A stretch of DNA of 64,000 nucleotides, from the NCBI RefSeq assembly GCF_008801935.1, contig NZ_VZOT01000001.1:496001-560000 (forward strand). The letters are read 5' to 3'. Position 1 is the stretch's first letter. Each line of letters starts with the position of its first letter. Below the pieces are notes generated by a model, which was given only the letters and a program-made list of their open reading frames with translations, was not told the origin of the DNA and ran no database searches. A program made the translations under genes and the position numbers. Of this stretch, positions 38,552 through 47,670 are shown in pieces. This DNA comes from Comamonas kerstersii (GTDB taxonomy: Bacteria > Pseudomonadota > Gammaproteobacteria > Burkholderiales > Burkholderiaceae_C).

Positions 38552-39399
38552 GAGCGTGTTTGCGATCTTGTTTGCCCCGACAATCTGGTGTGTGAAAAGA
38601 CAGAAATACGCCAGCGACATTAGCCGTGAGAAGTTTGCAGAAATTGAGCCAGAGTTGCGCAAGGTCCGCCGCAGGACCAAGCCTGCCACGCTTGATTTGT
38701 ATGAGGTGTTTTGCGCAGTGCTGTACCTGCTGAGAACCGGTTGCCAGTGGCGCTATTTACCCCCTGACTTTCCCAAATGGCAAAGTGTTTATGCCTATTG
38801 GGCGCAAATGGAGCGAGCCCGACGAACATGGCATCAGTGCCTTGGAGCGGGCACTTAAAAAATCAGGTTGGCGTGGCCCGACGCAGACAGGGGCGCAGCG
38901 AATCGAGCACGCTCGTGATTGTTGATGCGCAAAGCGTCAAAAACACGGACACTGCGGGCTTTAAGGGCTATGACGCGGGCAAGAAAGTCTCGGGCATCAA
39001 GCGCCATATTGCGGTGGACACACTTGGCCTGCCTCATGCCATTGCGGTGACGACAGCCAATGTGACAGATCGCCAAGGTGCTTTGCAAGCGTTTGAGCGC
39101 TGCAAGGCTTCTTTGAGTGCAGTTCAGGGGGTACTCACCGATGCGGGCTATACCGGCAACCCCTTTGCCATGGGCGTCAAGCAGTTGTTGGGCGAGCATG
39201 TGCAAGTGCAGATTGCAAAGCGCAGCGAGCTTCACAGATTTGAGGTAATACCCAAACGCTGGATAGTTGAGCGAAGCTTTGCATGGCTAGAGAAGAATCG
39301 ACGGTTATGGAAGAACTGCGAACGCTGGCTCAACACCAGCTTGCAGTTCATTCACTTGGCCTTTGTTGCTCTGCTTCTACGAAGATCGTAAACACGTTC
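38552..39399 (+). mobile_element. IS5-family insertion sequence, copy 1
   Basis: 848 bp long. The terminal inverted repeats are gagcgtgtttgcgatctt (left) and gaacgtgtttacgatctt (reverse complement of the right end), two mismatches in 18. It differs from copy 2 at roughly a dozen positions. Left flank TTA and right flank TAA do not match, so it does not show its own target duplication. Confidence 0.9.
38592..39391 (+). pseudogene. IS5-family transposase, reading in three frames (copy 1)
   Basis: The transposase begins at GTG 38592 (VKRQKYASDISREKF) and contains DUF4096-type text (LRTGCQWRYLPPDFPKW). It then needs a +1 shift near 38805, where the text continues KWSEPDEHGISALERALKK, and another near 38911 to reach IVDAQSVKNTDTAGFKGYDA. 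The catalytic DDE residues are in IVDAQSVKN, VLTDAGYTG and PKRWIVERSFAWLEKNRR, all present. The C-terminus ends inside the right inverted repeat. The same two shifts occur in copy 2, so either they are tolerated by frameshifting or both copies descend from a broken parent. Confidence 0.8.
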
Positions 39400-40049
39400 T
39401 AAGGCCGAAGTGTCAAGGAATCGGGTGAACCATGCGATCGATCGCCATCTTCCAGCATGGCCAGCGCACCGACGATGAGCGCCCGTATGCCTTGATCGAG
39501 TTCCGCTTCCATCTCGGCTTCTTCCACGGCGCGGTCTGCATCCACAGCGGGTTCTCGCCCAGCGACCGAATACACCGTATCGGCTACGGCAAGACAGTGG
39601 AAGGCCACGGTCGCCAGCAGCCAGCGCGCCTGCTCCTTTGTGATGCCGTAAGCCTGGGCGATATGACGCTGGTGTCCGTCGATCTTGGCGAGCATGGGCT
39701 GTGTCACCGCCAACCTGCGGATCACATATGGCGTGACCCCCGGATGTGTCTTGACGAACTCCCACACGGATGCGGAGAACACGGTCAGGTACTCCCGCAG
39801 TCCGTCACGGGTGCCGTCGCTAGGTAGGGGAATCTGCCATCGGTTGAAGATTTCCTCGGCAACCAGGTGCTTGAGTTCCTCAAGACTCGGCACGTGCTTG
39901 TAGAGCGCCATGTGGCTGACACCTAGCGCGGCGGCAACGCCAACAAAGGTGATGTTAGGCAGGCCGATCTCGATGCCAGCGTCGGCAATCCTTTTGCGCG
40001 TGATCGTGGGGGGGCGTCCGCGCGGTGCGGGGCGCTCTGACTGCTTCAT
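39399..40049 (-). CDS. TetR-family transcriptional regulator
   Basis: This 216-residue regulator has an N-terminal helix-turn-helix (residues about 18-60, with FVGVAAALGVSHMALYKHVPS) and an all-helical ligand domain. Its stop codon TAG is made partly of IS bases at the junction (39399-39401), so the original C-terminus may have been longer. It is divergent from the ABC transporter genes across 269 nt that hold two direct repeats, suggesting that it represses the siderophore operon and itself. Confidence 0.88.
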   Translation of the reverse strand: MKQSERPAPRGRPPTITRKRIADAGIEIGLPNITFVGVAAALGVSHMALYKHVPSLEELKHLVAEEIFNRWQIPLPSDGTRDGLREYLTVFSASVWEFVKTHPGVTPYVIRRLAVTQPMLAKIDGHQRHIAQAYGITKEQARWLLATVAFHCLAVADTVYSVAGREPAVDADRAVEEAEMEAELDQGIRALIVGALAMLEDGDRSHGSPDSLTLRP

Positions 40050-40103
40050 GTCTTTTCCTTGGTTTGGCGGCGGCTACGCCTCCACTTTAACCCTCTTTTC
40101 AAT

Positions 40104-40159
40104 ATTTAGTTTAGGTTATGCAACTAATGGCAGATTTAGTTTATAGTTATGAAAGTAAT
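40104..40159. promoter_or_regulatory. Tandem direct repeats, probable TetR operator/promoter region
   Basis: ATTTAGTTTAGGTTATG (from 40104) and ATTTAGTTTATAGTTATG (from 40134) are imperfect repeats spaced 30 bp apart. The first also reads as the inverted repeat TTAGTT-N10-AACTAA. The region is strikingly AT-rich compared with the cargo genes. The rest of the 40050-40318 gap shows nothing else recognisable. Confidence 0.5.
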
Positions 40160-40318
40160 TCTCACCTGCATGTAGCGATGACCAGGGTGCGAGGTCGTGC
40201 ATGGCACTGAAAGACCGGAAACCGGCACACCAAACGCCTTGGCAGGTGTCTGCCTTACCGCTCTCAGCAATGGGTGAGGTCATACGTATCCATTTGAATT
40301 TCTGGACTTTTATCTCTC

Positions 40319-42115
40319 ATGGGCATTCATGACGCAGCAGCCAACCCAGGGAACCCGATCAGTCGGGTGTTGAGCCCTATACGTGGGCAGTTGATCGCCG
40401 CCGCCGTACTGGCCGCCGTGGGCACCATGCTCACGCTGGTGCCGCTGGCAGGCATCGCACACATCGCCAAGATCGCCCTAGGCGACGCTGATGCTGCACC
40501 GGCACAGGGCGACATCTGGTGGACGGTCGTGGCGAGCGTGGCTTCCATGTTCACCGGCATGGCGCTGGTGTCGGCCGGCGAGCTGACCGCCCACCTGGCC
40601 GACAACCGCATCACGCACCATCTGCGCCTGGCCGCCGCGCGGCGGCTGGCCCGGGTGCCGCTGGGCTGGTTCACCAGCCGGGCATCGGGCGAGGTCAAGC
40701 AGGCGATGCAGGACGACATCGCCACGCTGCACAGCCTGACCGCGCACTTCTACACGGCGGTGGCGCGCGCAGTGGGCGCGATCCTGATCTCGGTCATTTA
40801 TCTGTTTGCGCTGGACTGGCGCATGGCCATCGCCGCGCTGCTGCCGTTCCCCGGCTTCTTCCTGTTCCTGCGCTACGCCATGAAGGCCAGCGGGTCGAGC
40901 ATGGAGGAGTTCGTCGCCCGGCTGGGACGCATCAACAGCGCGACTGTCGAGTTCGTCAGCGGCGTTCCCGTAGTCAAGGCGTTCGGCGCTGCTGGCCAGG
41001 CGCATGGCGGCTACCGGGAGGCCGTCGATGCCTTCGCCGAGGCGTTCGTGAGCTTCACCCGTCCGCTGGTGGCTGCGATGGCCCATGCCCACGCGATGAT
41101 CGCGCCGGTCACAGTGCTGGGCGTGGTGCTGGCCTTCGGTGTCTTGTTCTCGGGCCTGGGCTGGATCGCGCCCGTGGACGTGCTGCCGTTCGCTCTGGTG
41201 GCGCCGGGCATCTGCGCGCCGCTACTGTTGCTGCACACGCTGTTGCACGACCTGGGCAGCGCCACAGGGGCCGCGCAGCGCGTGCTGGCGCTGCTGGAAA
41301 CGCCGGTGCTGGAGCTTGTCGCGCCAGACCGGCAGCAAATCCCTGTCGGCCACGACGTTCGGTTCGAGGGCGTCGGCTACGCCTACGGCGACGGGCATCA
41401 GGTGCTGTCGAACATCAGCTTCTCGCTGGAACCCGGCACGGTCACGGCCATCGTCGGCCCGTCGGGAGCGGGCAAGTCCACGGTGGCGCGGCTGCTGCTG
41501 CGCTTCTTCGACCCGAGCGAAGGGCACATCACGCTCGGCGGCGCGGATCTGCGGCACATCGAGACTTCACAGCTCTACCGGCGCATCGGCTTCGTGTTAC
41601 AGGAAGTGCGCCTGATTCACGCCAGCGTGCGCGACAACATTGCGCTGGGCCGGCCTTCGGCCAGCCAGCAGGAGATCGAGGACGCCGCGCGGGCCGCCAA
41701 CATCCACGAGCGCATCCTGGCCCTGCCGCGCGGCTACGACTCGGTGGTTGGCGAGGACGCCCAGCTTTCCGGCGGCGAGCGCCAGCGCGTGAGCATCGCA
41801 CGCGCCGTGCTGCTCGACCCGCCCGTGCTGGTGCTCGACGAGGCCACGGCCGCTGCCGACGCCGGCAACGAGGTGGCGATCCAGGATGCGCTGGCCCGCT
41901 TCGCGCGGGGCCGCACGCTGCTGGTCATCGCGCACCGGCTCGACACGGTGATGCACGCCAACCAGATCCTCGTGCTCGAAGACGGCGGGATCATTGAACA
42001 CGGCACGCATGAGCAGTTGCTGACACAGGGCGGCCGCTATGCACGGCTGTGGACTCAAGGGGGCTACGACCGTGCTGACGAAGCCGCGCCAGTTTCGGAG
42101 GGCCAGCCATGCTGA
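40319..42115 (+). CDS. ABC transporter with fused membrane and ATPase domains, YbtP/IrtA-like
   Basis: A 598-residue half-transporter: six membrane helices (residues about 15-310), then a nucleotide-binding domain with Walker A GPSGAGKSTVARL, signature LSGGERQRVSIARAV, Walker B VLVLDEATAAAD and H-loop IAHRLD. It pairs with the next gene, which it overlaps by 7 nt. In such type IV exporter-fold pairs next to siderophore receptors (YbtPQ, IrtAB) the heterodimer imports the ferric siderophore across the inner membrane. That role is inferred from context here; export is the alternative. Confidence 0.9.
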   Translation: MGIHDAAANPGNPISRVLSPIRGQLIAAAVLAAVGTMLTLVPLAGIAHIAKIALGDADAAPAQGDIWWTVVASVASMFTGMALVSAGELTAHLADNRITHHLRLAAARRLARVPLGWFTSRASGEVKQAMQDDIATLHSLTAHFYTAVARAVGAILISVIYLFALDWRMAIAALLPFPGFFLFLRYAMKASGSSMEEFVARLGRINSATVEFVSGVPVVKAFGAAGQAHGGYREAVDAFAEAFVSFTRPLVAAMAHAHAMIAPVTVLGVVLAFGVLFSGLGWIAPVDVLPFALVAPGICAPLLLLHTLLHDLGSATGAAQRVLALLETPVLELVAPDRQQIPVGHDVRFEGVGYAYGDGHQVLSNISFSLEPGTVTAIVGPSGAGKSTVARLLLRFFDPSEGHITLGGADLRHIETSQLYRRIGFVLQEVRLIHASVRDNIALGRPSASQQEIEDAARAANIHERILALPRGYDSVVGEDAQLSGGERQRVSIARAVLLDPPVLVLDEATAAADAGNEVAIQDALARFARGRTLLVIAHRLDTVMHANQILVLEDGGIIEHGTHEQLLTQGGRYARLWTQGGYDRADEAAPVSEGQPC

Positions 42116-43887
42116 AGACCTTCATCCGGTTGCTGGGCGGGGATGCGCCCGTCTTCCGCCGCTACGCCTGGATGGCCGTGGCCTATGGCGTGCTCTGCGG
42201 GCTGACGATCACGTCGCTGGTGCCGGTGCTCACGCACCTGCTGGCCGGTGACGTGAAAGGCGTCGCACCGTGGCTGGCCGTGCTGCTGGCCGGGTTGGCC
42301 GTCTGCTGGGCCTTGCGCCGCCGTGTGGAGCAGGCCGGCGTGCGCGTGGGCGTGGCCATCCTGCAAGGCGCGCGGCACCGCCTTGGCGATCATGTGGCAC
42401 GCCTGCCCGTGGGCTGGTTCACGCCGCAGAACACGGCCCGGCTCAGCCACGTCGTCACGCAAGGCATGATGGCCGTGGCCCAGCTTCCGGCACATGTGTT
42501 CACCCCGGTCATCGCTGGCGTCGTGACGCCCGTGGTGCTCGTCGCAGCCTTGTTCGTGCTGCATGGGCCGCTGGGGTGGATCGCGTTGGTGGCCTTGCCG
42601 CTGCTGGCGGGTGTTCTCGCGCTGACGGGCAGGCTTTCTCGGCGCGCCGACGATGCCTTCCACCGGCGCTTTGCCGATGCCAGCCAGCGCGTGGTGGAGT
42701 TCGCTCAGGCCCAGTCGGTGCTGCGCGCTTTCAACGGCGAGGACGGCAGTACGCGCTGGCTGGAACAGACCTTCGAGCGGCAGCGCCAATCGGGGTCTCG
42801 GCTGATCTGGCTGTCGGCAGGCTCGGCTGTCATCAACACCTGGGCCGTGCAGGCTGTGTTCGCCGCCTTGCTGATTGCGGCGGCGCTGTGGATGAACGAG
42901 CACCTGGGCGGTGGCGTGGCGGCCAGCGGTATCACGGCGGTCATCGTCGCGCTGCTGCTGGTCGGCCGCTTCATCGATTCGCTGCTGGAAGTGGCCGGCT
43001 ATGGCGAAGTGCTGCGCGGCGCGCGCGGTCAACTCGATGCCATCCGCGAGCTGTTCGCCGTCGAACCGTTGTCGGAGCCCCAGGCACTACAGGCACCACA
43101 GGCGCCACGCGATGCCTCGGTCGAACTGCGCGACGTGCATTTCCGCTACGCGGCGGATGAACCCGACGTGCTGCGCGGCGTGAGCCTGCGCATCGCGCCG
43201 GGCAGCATGACCGCGCTGATCGGTGAATCCGGCTCGGGCAAGACCACGCTGGTGCGGCTGATCGCGCGCTTCTTCGACGTAAGCCAGGGCAGCGTGCTCG
43301 TTGGCGGCGTGGATGTACGTCAGATGTCGGGCGCGCAACTGGCCGGCCAGATCAGCCAGATCTTCCAGGACAGCTATCTGTTCACGGGCAGCATCGCCGA
43401 CAACATCCGCATCGGCAAACCCGATGCTAGTGATGCCGAGGTCATGGAAGCCGCGCAGCAGGCTGGCGTGGCCGAGATCATCGCTCGCCTGCCGCAGGGC
43501 CTGGACACCCCTGTCGGCGAGGGCGGCGCGCGCCTGTCCGGCGGCGAGCGCCAGCGCATCGCCATCGCCCGCGCACTCATCAAGGACGCGCCCATCCTGC
43601 TGGTGGACGAAGCCACTGCCGCCCTGGACGCAGAGAACCAGGCTGCCATTGCCAAGGCACTGGCACGGCTGCGCGGCCGGCGCACGCTGATTGTGATCGC
43701 GCACCAGCTTTCCACCGTGGCGATGGCCGACCAGATCGTGGTGCTGGAAGGCGGCCAGGTCGTCGAGCAGGGACCGCCTGCGCAGTTGCGCGAGAGTCAG
43801 GGGCGGTACGCGGCATTCCTGGGCCAGCGTCAGTCCGCCAAAGGCTGGCGCATTGCCCCTGCCGCGTCAGGTGGAGCATCTTCCTGA
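42109..43887 (+). CDS. ABC transporter with fused membrane and ATPase domains, YbtQ/IrtB-like
   Basis: The 592-residue partner half-transporter has six helices and a nucleotide-binding domain with Walker A GESGSGKTTLVRL, signature LSGGERQRIAIARAL, Walker B ILLVDEATAALD and H-loop IAHQLST. Both sites of the heterodimer keep their catalytic glutamates, so two active ATPase sites are expected. Its stop overlaps the start of the first permease gene by one base, so the cluster is one transcription unit. Confidence 0.9.
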   Translation: MLKTFIRLLGGDAPVFRRYAWMAVAYGVLCGLTITSLVPVLTHLLAGDVKGVAPWLAVLLAGLAVCWALRRRVEQAGVRVGVAILQGARHRLGDHVARLPVGWFTPQNTARLSHVVTQGMMAVAQLPAHVFTPVIAGVVTPVVLVAALFVLHGPLGWIALVALPLLAGVLALTGRLSRRADDAFHRRFADASQRVVEFAQAQSVLRAFNGEDGSTRWLEQTFERQRQSGSRLIWLSAGSAVINTWAVQAVFAALLIAAALWMNEHLGGGVAASGITAVIVALLLVGRFIDSLLEVAGYGEVLRGARGQLDAIRELFAVEPLSEPQALQAPQAPRDASVELRDVHFRYAADEPDVLRGVSLRIAPGSMTALIGESGSGKTTLVRLIARFFDVSQGSVLVGGVDVRQMSGAQLAGQISQIFQDSYLFTGSIADNIRIGKPDASDAEVMEAAQQAGVAEIIARLPQGLDTPVGEGGARLSGGERQRIAIARALIKDAPILLVDEATAALDAENQAAIAKALARLRGRRTLIVIAHQLSTVAMADQIVVLEGGQVVEQGPPAQLRESQGRYAAFLGQRQSAKGWRIAPAASGGASS

Positions 43888-44828
43888 TGCGCGCCAGTCT
43901 GTTCGGCCTGTTCATCGTGCTGTGCGGCGCATCGCTGCTGGTTGGTGCGCAGCAGATGGCATGGTCTCAAGTGTTCTCGCTGTCGGGTGATGCCTGGCTG
44001 ACGCTTACGGCCAGCCGCCTGCCGCGCCTGATGGCGCTGGTGCTGACCGGTGTGGGCCTGTCCGTCTGCGGCGTCATCCTCCAACACATCGTCCGCAACA
44101 AGTTCGTCGAGCCGGCCACCTCGGGCGGACTGGATGCGGCCAAGCTCGGCATCCTGGTCGCGCTGACCACGATGCCAGCGACAGGCACGGAGGGCCGGAT
44201 GCTGTTCGCGCTGGCCTTCTGCTTCGCGGCCAGTCTGATCTTCGTGGCAATCGTCCGCCGCATCCGTTTCAAGAACACGATTCTCGTCCCGGTGATCGGA
44301 CTGATGTACGGCGGCGTGCTCAGCGCCATCGCCGAGTTCTACGCCTATCGCCACAACATCCTGCAAAGCATGCAGGGCTGGCTGCTGGGTGACTTCTCCA
44401 AGATCGTCCAGGGCAACTACGAAATCATCTACCTGATCCTGCCGATCGTTGCGCTGACCTACTTGTACGCGCACCGCTTCACCGTGCTGGGCATGGGCGA
44501 AGGCATGGCCACGAGCCTGGGGCTGAACTACCCGGCCACGGTGGCGCTGGGCTTGATGCTGGTGGCCGTCACCGTGTCCGCCACGGTCATCACCGTCGGA
44601 GCCATTCCCTTCGTCGGGCTGGTCATTCCCAATCTGGTCGCACTGCACTACGGCGACAACCTGGGCCGCACGCTGCCCGTCGTGGCGCTGGGCGGCGCAT
44701 CGCTGCTGCTGGCCTGCGACATTCTCGGTCGCCTGCTCATTTACCCGTTCGAGGTGCCCATCGGCCTAACCGCAGGCGGCGTGGGCGGCGTGCTGTTTCT
44801 CCTGCTCATCATTTGGAGGAACAAGTGA
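43887..44828 (+). CDS. FecCD-type ferric-siderophore permease, CeuB/VctD-like
   Basis: A 313-residue permease with about nine helices. The family text is CGVILQHIVRNKFVEPATSGG, the ATPase-coupling loop GEGMATSLGLNYP and the conserved GAIPFVGLVIPNLV. It forms one half of the membrane channel with the next protein. Most similar systems transport catecholate siderophores or enterobactin breakdown products. Confidence 0.92.
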   Translation: MRASLFGLFIVLCGASLLVGAQQMAWSQVFSLSGDAWLTLTASRLPRLMALVLTGVGLSVCGVILQHIVRNKFVEPATSGGLDAAKLGILVALTTMPATGTEGRMLFALAFCFAASLIFVAIVRRIRFKNTILVPVIGLMYGGVLSAIAEFYAYRHNILQSMQGWLLGDFSKIVQGNYEIIYLILPIVALTYLYAHRFTVLGMGEGMATSLGLNYPATVALGLMLVAVTVSATVITVGAIPFVGLVIPNLVALHYGDNLGRTLPVVALGGASLLLACDILGRLLIYPFEVPIGLTAGGVGGVLFLLLIIWRNK

Positions 44829-45775
44829 TGCGCATGGCTTCCCGGCACGCCGTCTGGATGGTGGTCATCGCGTTGGCGCTGACCTTCCTGTTCTTCCGCT
44901 CCGGCTTCGATTTCGATTACGTCATTCCCAAGCGATTTGCACGGCTGGCCGCCATGCTCATCGGCGGGGTTTGCATCGCCTGGTCTTCGATCGTGTTCCA
45001 GACCATTACCGGCAACCGGATACTGACACCGGCGATCATGGGATACGAGGCGGTCTACCTGCTGCTGCAATCCCTGGCTGTCCTCCTCATGGGCACGCAG
45101 AGCCTGGTCGTGCTCGGCGCGAACGGCAACTTCTTCCTGTCCGTCCTGCTGATGCTCTGCTACTCGTGGGCCATCCATCGCTGGCTGTTCCGCGATGGCC
45201 GGAACAACGTGTACTTCCTGCTGCTGTTGGGGCTGGTGCTGACGATGGTGATCGGCACCTTCACGCAGTTCGTCCAGCTCAAGGTCAGCCCCGGCGAGTT
45301 TTCCGTCCTGCTGGGCTTCAGTCAGGCGTCCTTCGGCAAGGCGGAGCCTGGCCAGTTGCTCGTTTCGGCCATTCTCGTCGTGGCGGTGTGTGTCGCAGCA
45401 CTCAAGACCCTGCCGATGCTGGACGCGCTTTCGCTGGGTCGAGACCAGGCTGTCTCCCTGGGCGTGGACTACCAGCGCACCGTGCGGCTGTATCTCGCGC
45501 TGATCGCCGTACTGGTCGCCATTTCGACCAGCCTGCTCGGGCCTACCGCGTTCATGGGCATCTTCGTGGCCAACACCACCTATGCACTGGCCCGCAGCTT
45601 CAGGCATCGGATCACCTTGCCCATGGGCTGCGCTATCGCCATCGGCACCTTCATCCTGGCCCAGCTCGCGGTCGAACACGTCTTCAACTACCGAACCACC
45701 GTCGGCATTCTGGTCAACCTGGTATGTGGCGCCTGGTTCCTCGCGCTGATGGCACGCACGCGGGGGACTGCATGA
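44828..45775 (+). CDS. FecCD-type ferric-siderophore permease, CeuC/VctG-like
   Basis: The 315-residue second permease has CIAWSSIVFQTITGNRILTPA, SLGVDYQRTVRLYL and LLGPTAFMGIFVANTTY. The ATG at 44828 overlaps the previous stop (ATGA) and has GGAGGA upstream. The TTG at 44813 would be too early relative to that box. It completes the permease pair for the siderophore importer. Confidence 0.92.
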   Translation: MRMASRHAVWMVVIALALTFLFFRSGFDFDYVIPKRFARLAAMLIGGVCIAWSSIVFQTITGNRILTPAIMGYEAVYLLLQSLAVLLMGTQSLVVLGANGNFFLSVLLMLCYSWAIHRWLFRDGRNNVYFLLLLGLVLTMVIGTFTQFVQLKVSPGEFSVLLGFSQASFGKAEPGQLLVSAILVVAVCVAALKTLPMLDALSLGRDQAVSLGVDYQRTVRLYLALIAVLVAISTSLLGPTAFMGIFVANTTYALARSFRHRITLPMGCAIAIGTFILAQLAVEHVFNYRTTVGILVNLVCGAWFLALMARTRGTA

Positions 45776-46548
45776 TCACCGTCCACAACCTCTCCAAAAC
45801 CTACGGTGCCAGAACCGTCCTTTCCGATGTGAACGTGCGCTTTCCAGCGGGGCGGCTGACCTCGCTGATCGGCCCCAACGGCGCTGGCAAGACGACGCTG
45901 CTGATGATGATCGCCAGGCTGTTGGAGCCGACTCGGGGTGACATCCTGATCGAAGGCAGCAGGGCTGCGGACATTCGCATCGGCGACTACGCCAAGCGCG
46001 TCGCTACCTTGCGCCAGTCCCCCGATTTCAATCTACGCCTGACGGTGGAGGAACTGGTCGCCTTCGGCCGCTTTCCCTACAGCCGCGGTGCGCTGACCGC
46101 CGATGACCACCAGGCGATCGACAAGGCCATCGCGTTCCTGACGCTGGAGCCGCTGCGCGGCGCTTATCTCGATGAACTCAGCGGTGGCCAGCGTCAGATG
46201 GCTTTCCTGGCCATGACCATCGCCCAGCAGACGCCATGCCTGCTGCTCGATGAGCCACTGAACAACCTCGACATCAAGCACGCCGTGCAGATCATGCGCG
46301 CGCTGCGCCGCCTGTGCGACGAGCACGGCCGCACCGTGATTCTGGTGGTGCATGACATCAACTTCGCCGCCAACTATTCCGACCACATCGTGGCGATGAA
46401 GGGCGGTGCGGTGCATTGCGCCGGCTCGGTGCCGGAGGTCGTGACCGAGGCGCGGCTCAAGGAACTGTACGGACTGGACTTCGAGATCACGCACGGCGAA
46501 CGCGGACGCCTGTGCAACTACTTCAACCCATCAGGAGAACTGAAATGA
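45772..46548 (+). CDS. Ferric-siderophore ABC transporter ATPase, CeuD/VctC-like
   Basis: A 258-residue ATPase with Walker A GPNGAGKTTLLMM, signature LSGGQRQMAFLAM and Walker B CLLLDEPLNNLD, followed by the H-loop VVHDIN, characteristic of the FepC/FecE group. It overlaps the preceding permease by 4 nt (ATGA) and energises the CeuBC-like pair. Confidence 0.94.
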   Translation: MITVHNLSKTYGARTVLSDVNVRFPAGRLTSLIGPNGAGKTTLLMMIARLLEPTRGDILIEGSRAADIRIGDYAKRVATLRQSPDFNLRLTVEELVAFGRFPYSRGALTADDHQAIDKAIAFLTLEPLRGAYLDELSGGQRQMAFLAMTIAQQTPCLLLDEPLNNLDIKHAVQIMRALRRLCDEHGRTVILVVHDINFAANYSDHIVAMKGGAVHCAGSVPEVVTEARLKELYGLDFEITHGERGRLCNYFNPSGELK

Positions 46549-47549
46549 CCTTCAATCACAAACACAGGCATTGGACGCTCGCCCTGCTGATGACCGCAAT
46601 GGTCGTGTTGCAGGGCTGCGACCAGAAGCTGGCCGAATCGGCCCAGGCATCGACATCACAGGCCACCACCCAAGCCGCGCAGCCAACCTACGCAACTGTC
46701 ACGGTTGAGCACAAGCTGGGAACAACCGTGATCGAAAAGCTGCCGCAGCGCGTGGTGGCCCTCGACATGAACGAAGTCGATTTCCTCGACCAACTGGGCG
46801 TTTCCGTCGTCGGTATGCCCAAGGACTTCGTTCCGCATTTTCTCGGCCGGTACAAGGATGCCCCTCAAGTCGAGGACACGGGCGCCATCGTTCAGCCCAA
46901 TCTGGAGCGAGTTCACGCGGCCAAGCCCGATCTGATCCTGATTACCTCGCTTCAGGCGAAACACTACAAGGAACTGAGCGAGATCGCCCCAACCATCCAC
47001 TTCGACGTGGACTATCGGGACAGCCAGGTCAAGCACATCGAGGTCATCAAGGATCACCTCATCACGCTGGGGCGCATCTTCGGCAAGGAAGACCTTGCCC
47101 GCCAGAAATCCACCGAACTGGACGCCAAGGTTGAAGAGGCCAGGCGCATCACGCAGAGCAGCCCCGAGAAGGCGCTAATCGTGCTGCACAACAACGGCGC
47201 TTTCAGTTCCTTCGGCATGCAGTCGCGCTACGGCTTCGTCTTCAACGCCCTGGGCGTGACGCCCGCAAGCCCGACCGTCGAAACCGGCCTGCATGGCCAG
47301 CCGGTTTCCAGCGAGTTCATCCAGCAGGCCAACCCCGGCGTGATCTACATCGTGGATCGTACCGCTGTCATGGAGGGCCGGCCGGGCTTGAACGCGGAGA
47401 GCCTGGGCAATCCACTGCTGCGCCAGACCAATGCCTGGAAGAACGGCCGTGTGGTCTTTGCCGATTCCGAGGCTTGGTACATCACCGCCGCCAGCCCGAC
47501 CTCTTTGAAGCTCGTAATCGACGACGTTATCAAGGGCTATCGGGACTGA
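46545..47549 (+). CDS. Siderophore-binding lipoprotein, CeuE/VctP-like
   Basis: The 334-residue protein has a lipobox (VVLQGCD near residue 22-25) and a FatB/CeuE-type periplasmic binding fold. It shows VVALDMNEVDFLDQLGVSVVG at the N-lobe, AKPDLILITSLQAKHYKELSEIAPTI, and the C-lobe text NAWKNGRVVFADSEAWY. It overlaps the ATPase gene by 4 nt. It should deliver the ferric siderophore to the permease pair in the periplasm. Confidence 0.93.
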   Translation: MTFNHKHRHWTLALLMTAMVVLQGCDQKLAESAQASTSQATTQAAQPTYATVTVEHKLGTTVIEKLPQRVVALDMNEVDFLDQLGVSVVGMPKDFVPHFLGRYKDAPQVEDTGAIVQPNLERVHAAKPDLILITSLQAKHYKELSEIAPTIHFDVDYRDSQVKHIEVIKDHLITLGRIFGKEDLARQKSTELDAKVEEARRITQSSPEKALIVLHNNGAFSSFGMQSRYGFVFNALGVTPASPTVETGLHGQPVSSEFIQQANPGVIYIVDRTAVMEGRPGLNAESLGNPLLRQTNAWKNGRVVFADSEAWYITAASPTSLKLVIDDVIKGYRD

Positions 47550-47584
47550 CTTGCTCAGTCGCTTGCCTTCAAGCCATTTTCGCT

Positions 47585-47601
47585 AACGAGTCTCATTCGT
47601 T
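47585..47601. promoter_or_regulatory. Inverted repeat, possible Fur-type site in front of the receptor gene
   Basis: AACGA-gtctcat-TCGTT has 5-bp arms and lies 70 nt before the receptor start. It contains tctcatt, as in Fur boxes, but it is a poor match overall. Confidence 0.3.
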
Positions 47602-47670
47602 CTATTTCTTTTCTTCTCATCTGCAAAACGTGGCGAGAACCGCCTCAACCTCAACTGAAAGGAGCATCAG

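Noticed and set aside
38556-38591. Earlier start of the IS5 transposase at 38556
   Set aside because: That position lies inside the left inverted repeat; GTG 38592 begins the family N-terminus.
42064-43032. Minus-strand open frame within the second ABC half-transporter
   Set aside because: Arg/Gln/His-rich antisense translation without motifs; the plus strand encodes membrane and ATPase domains.
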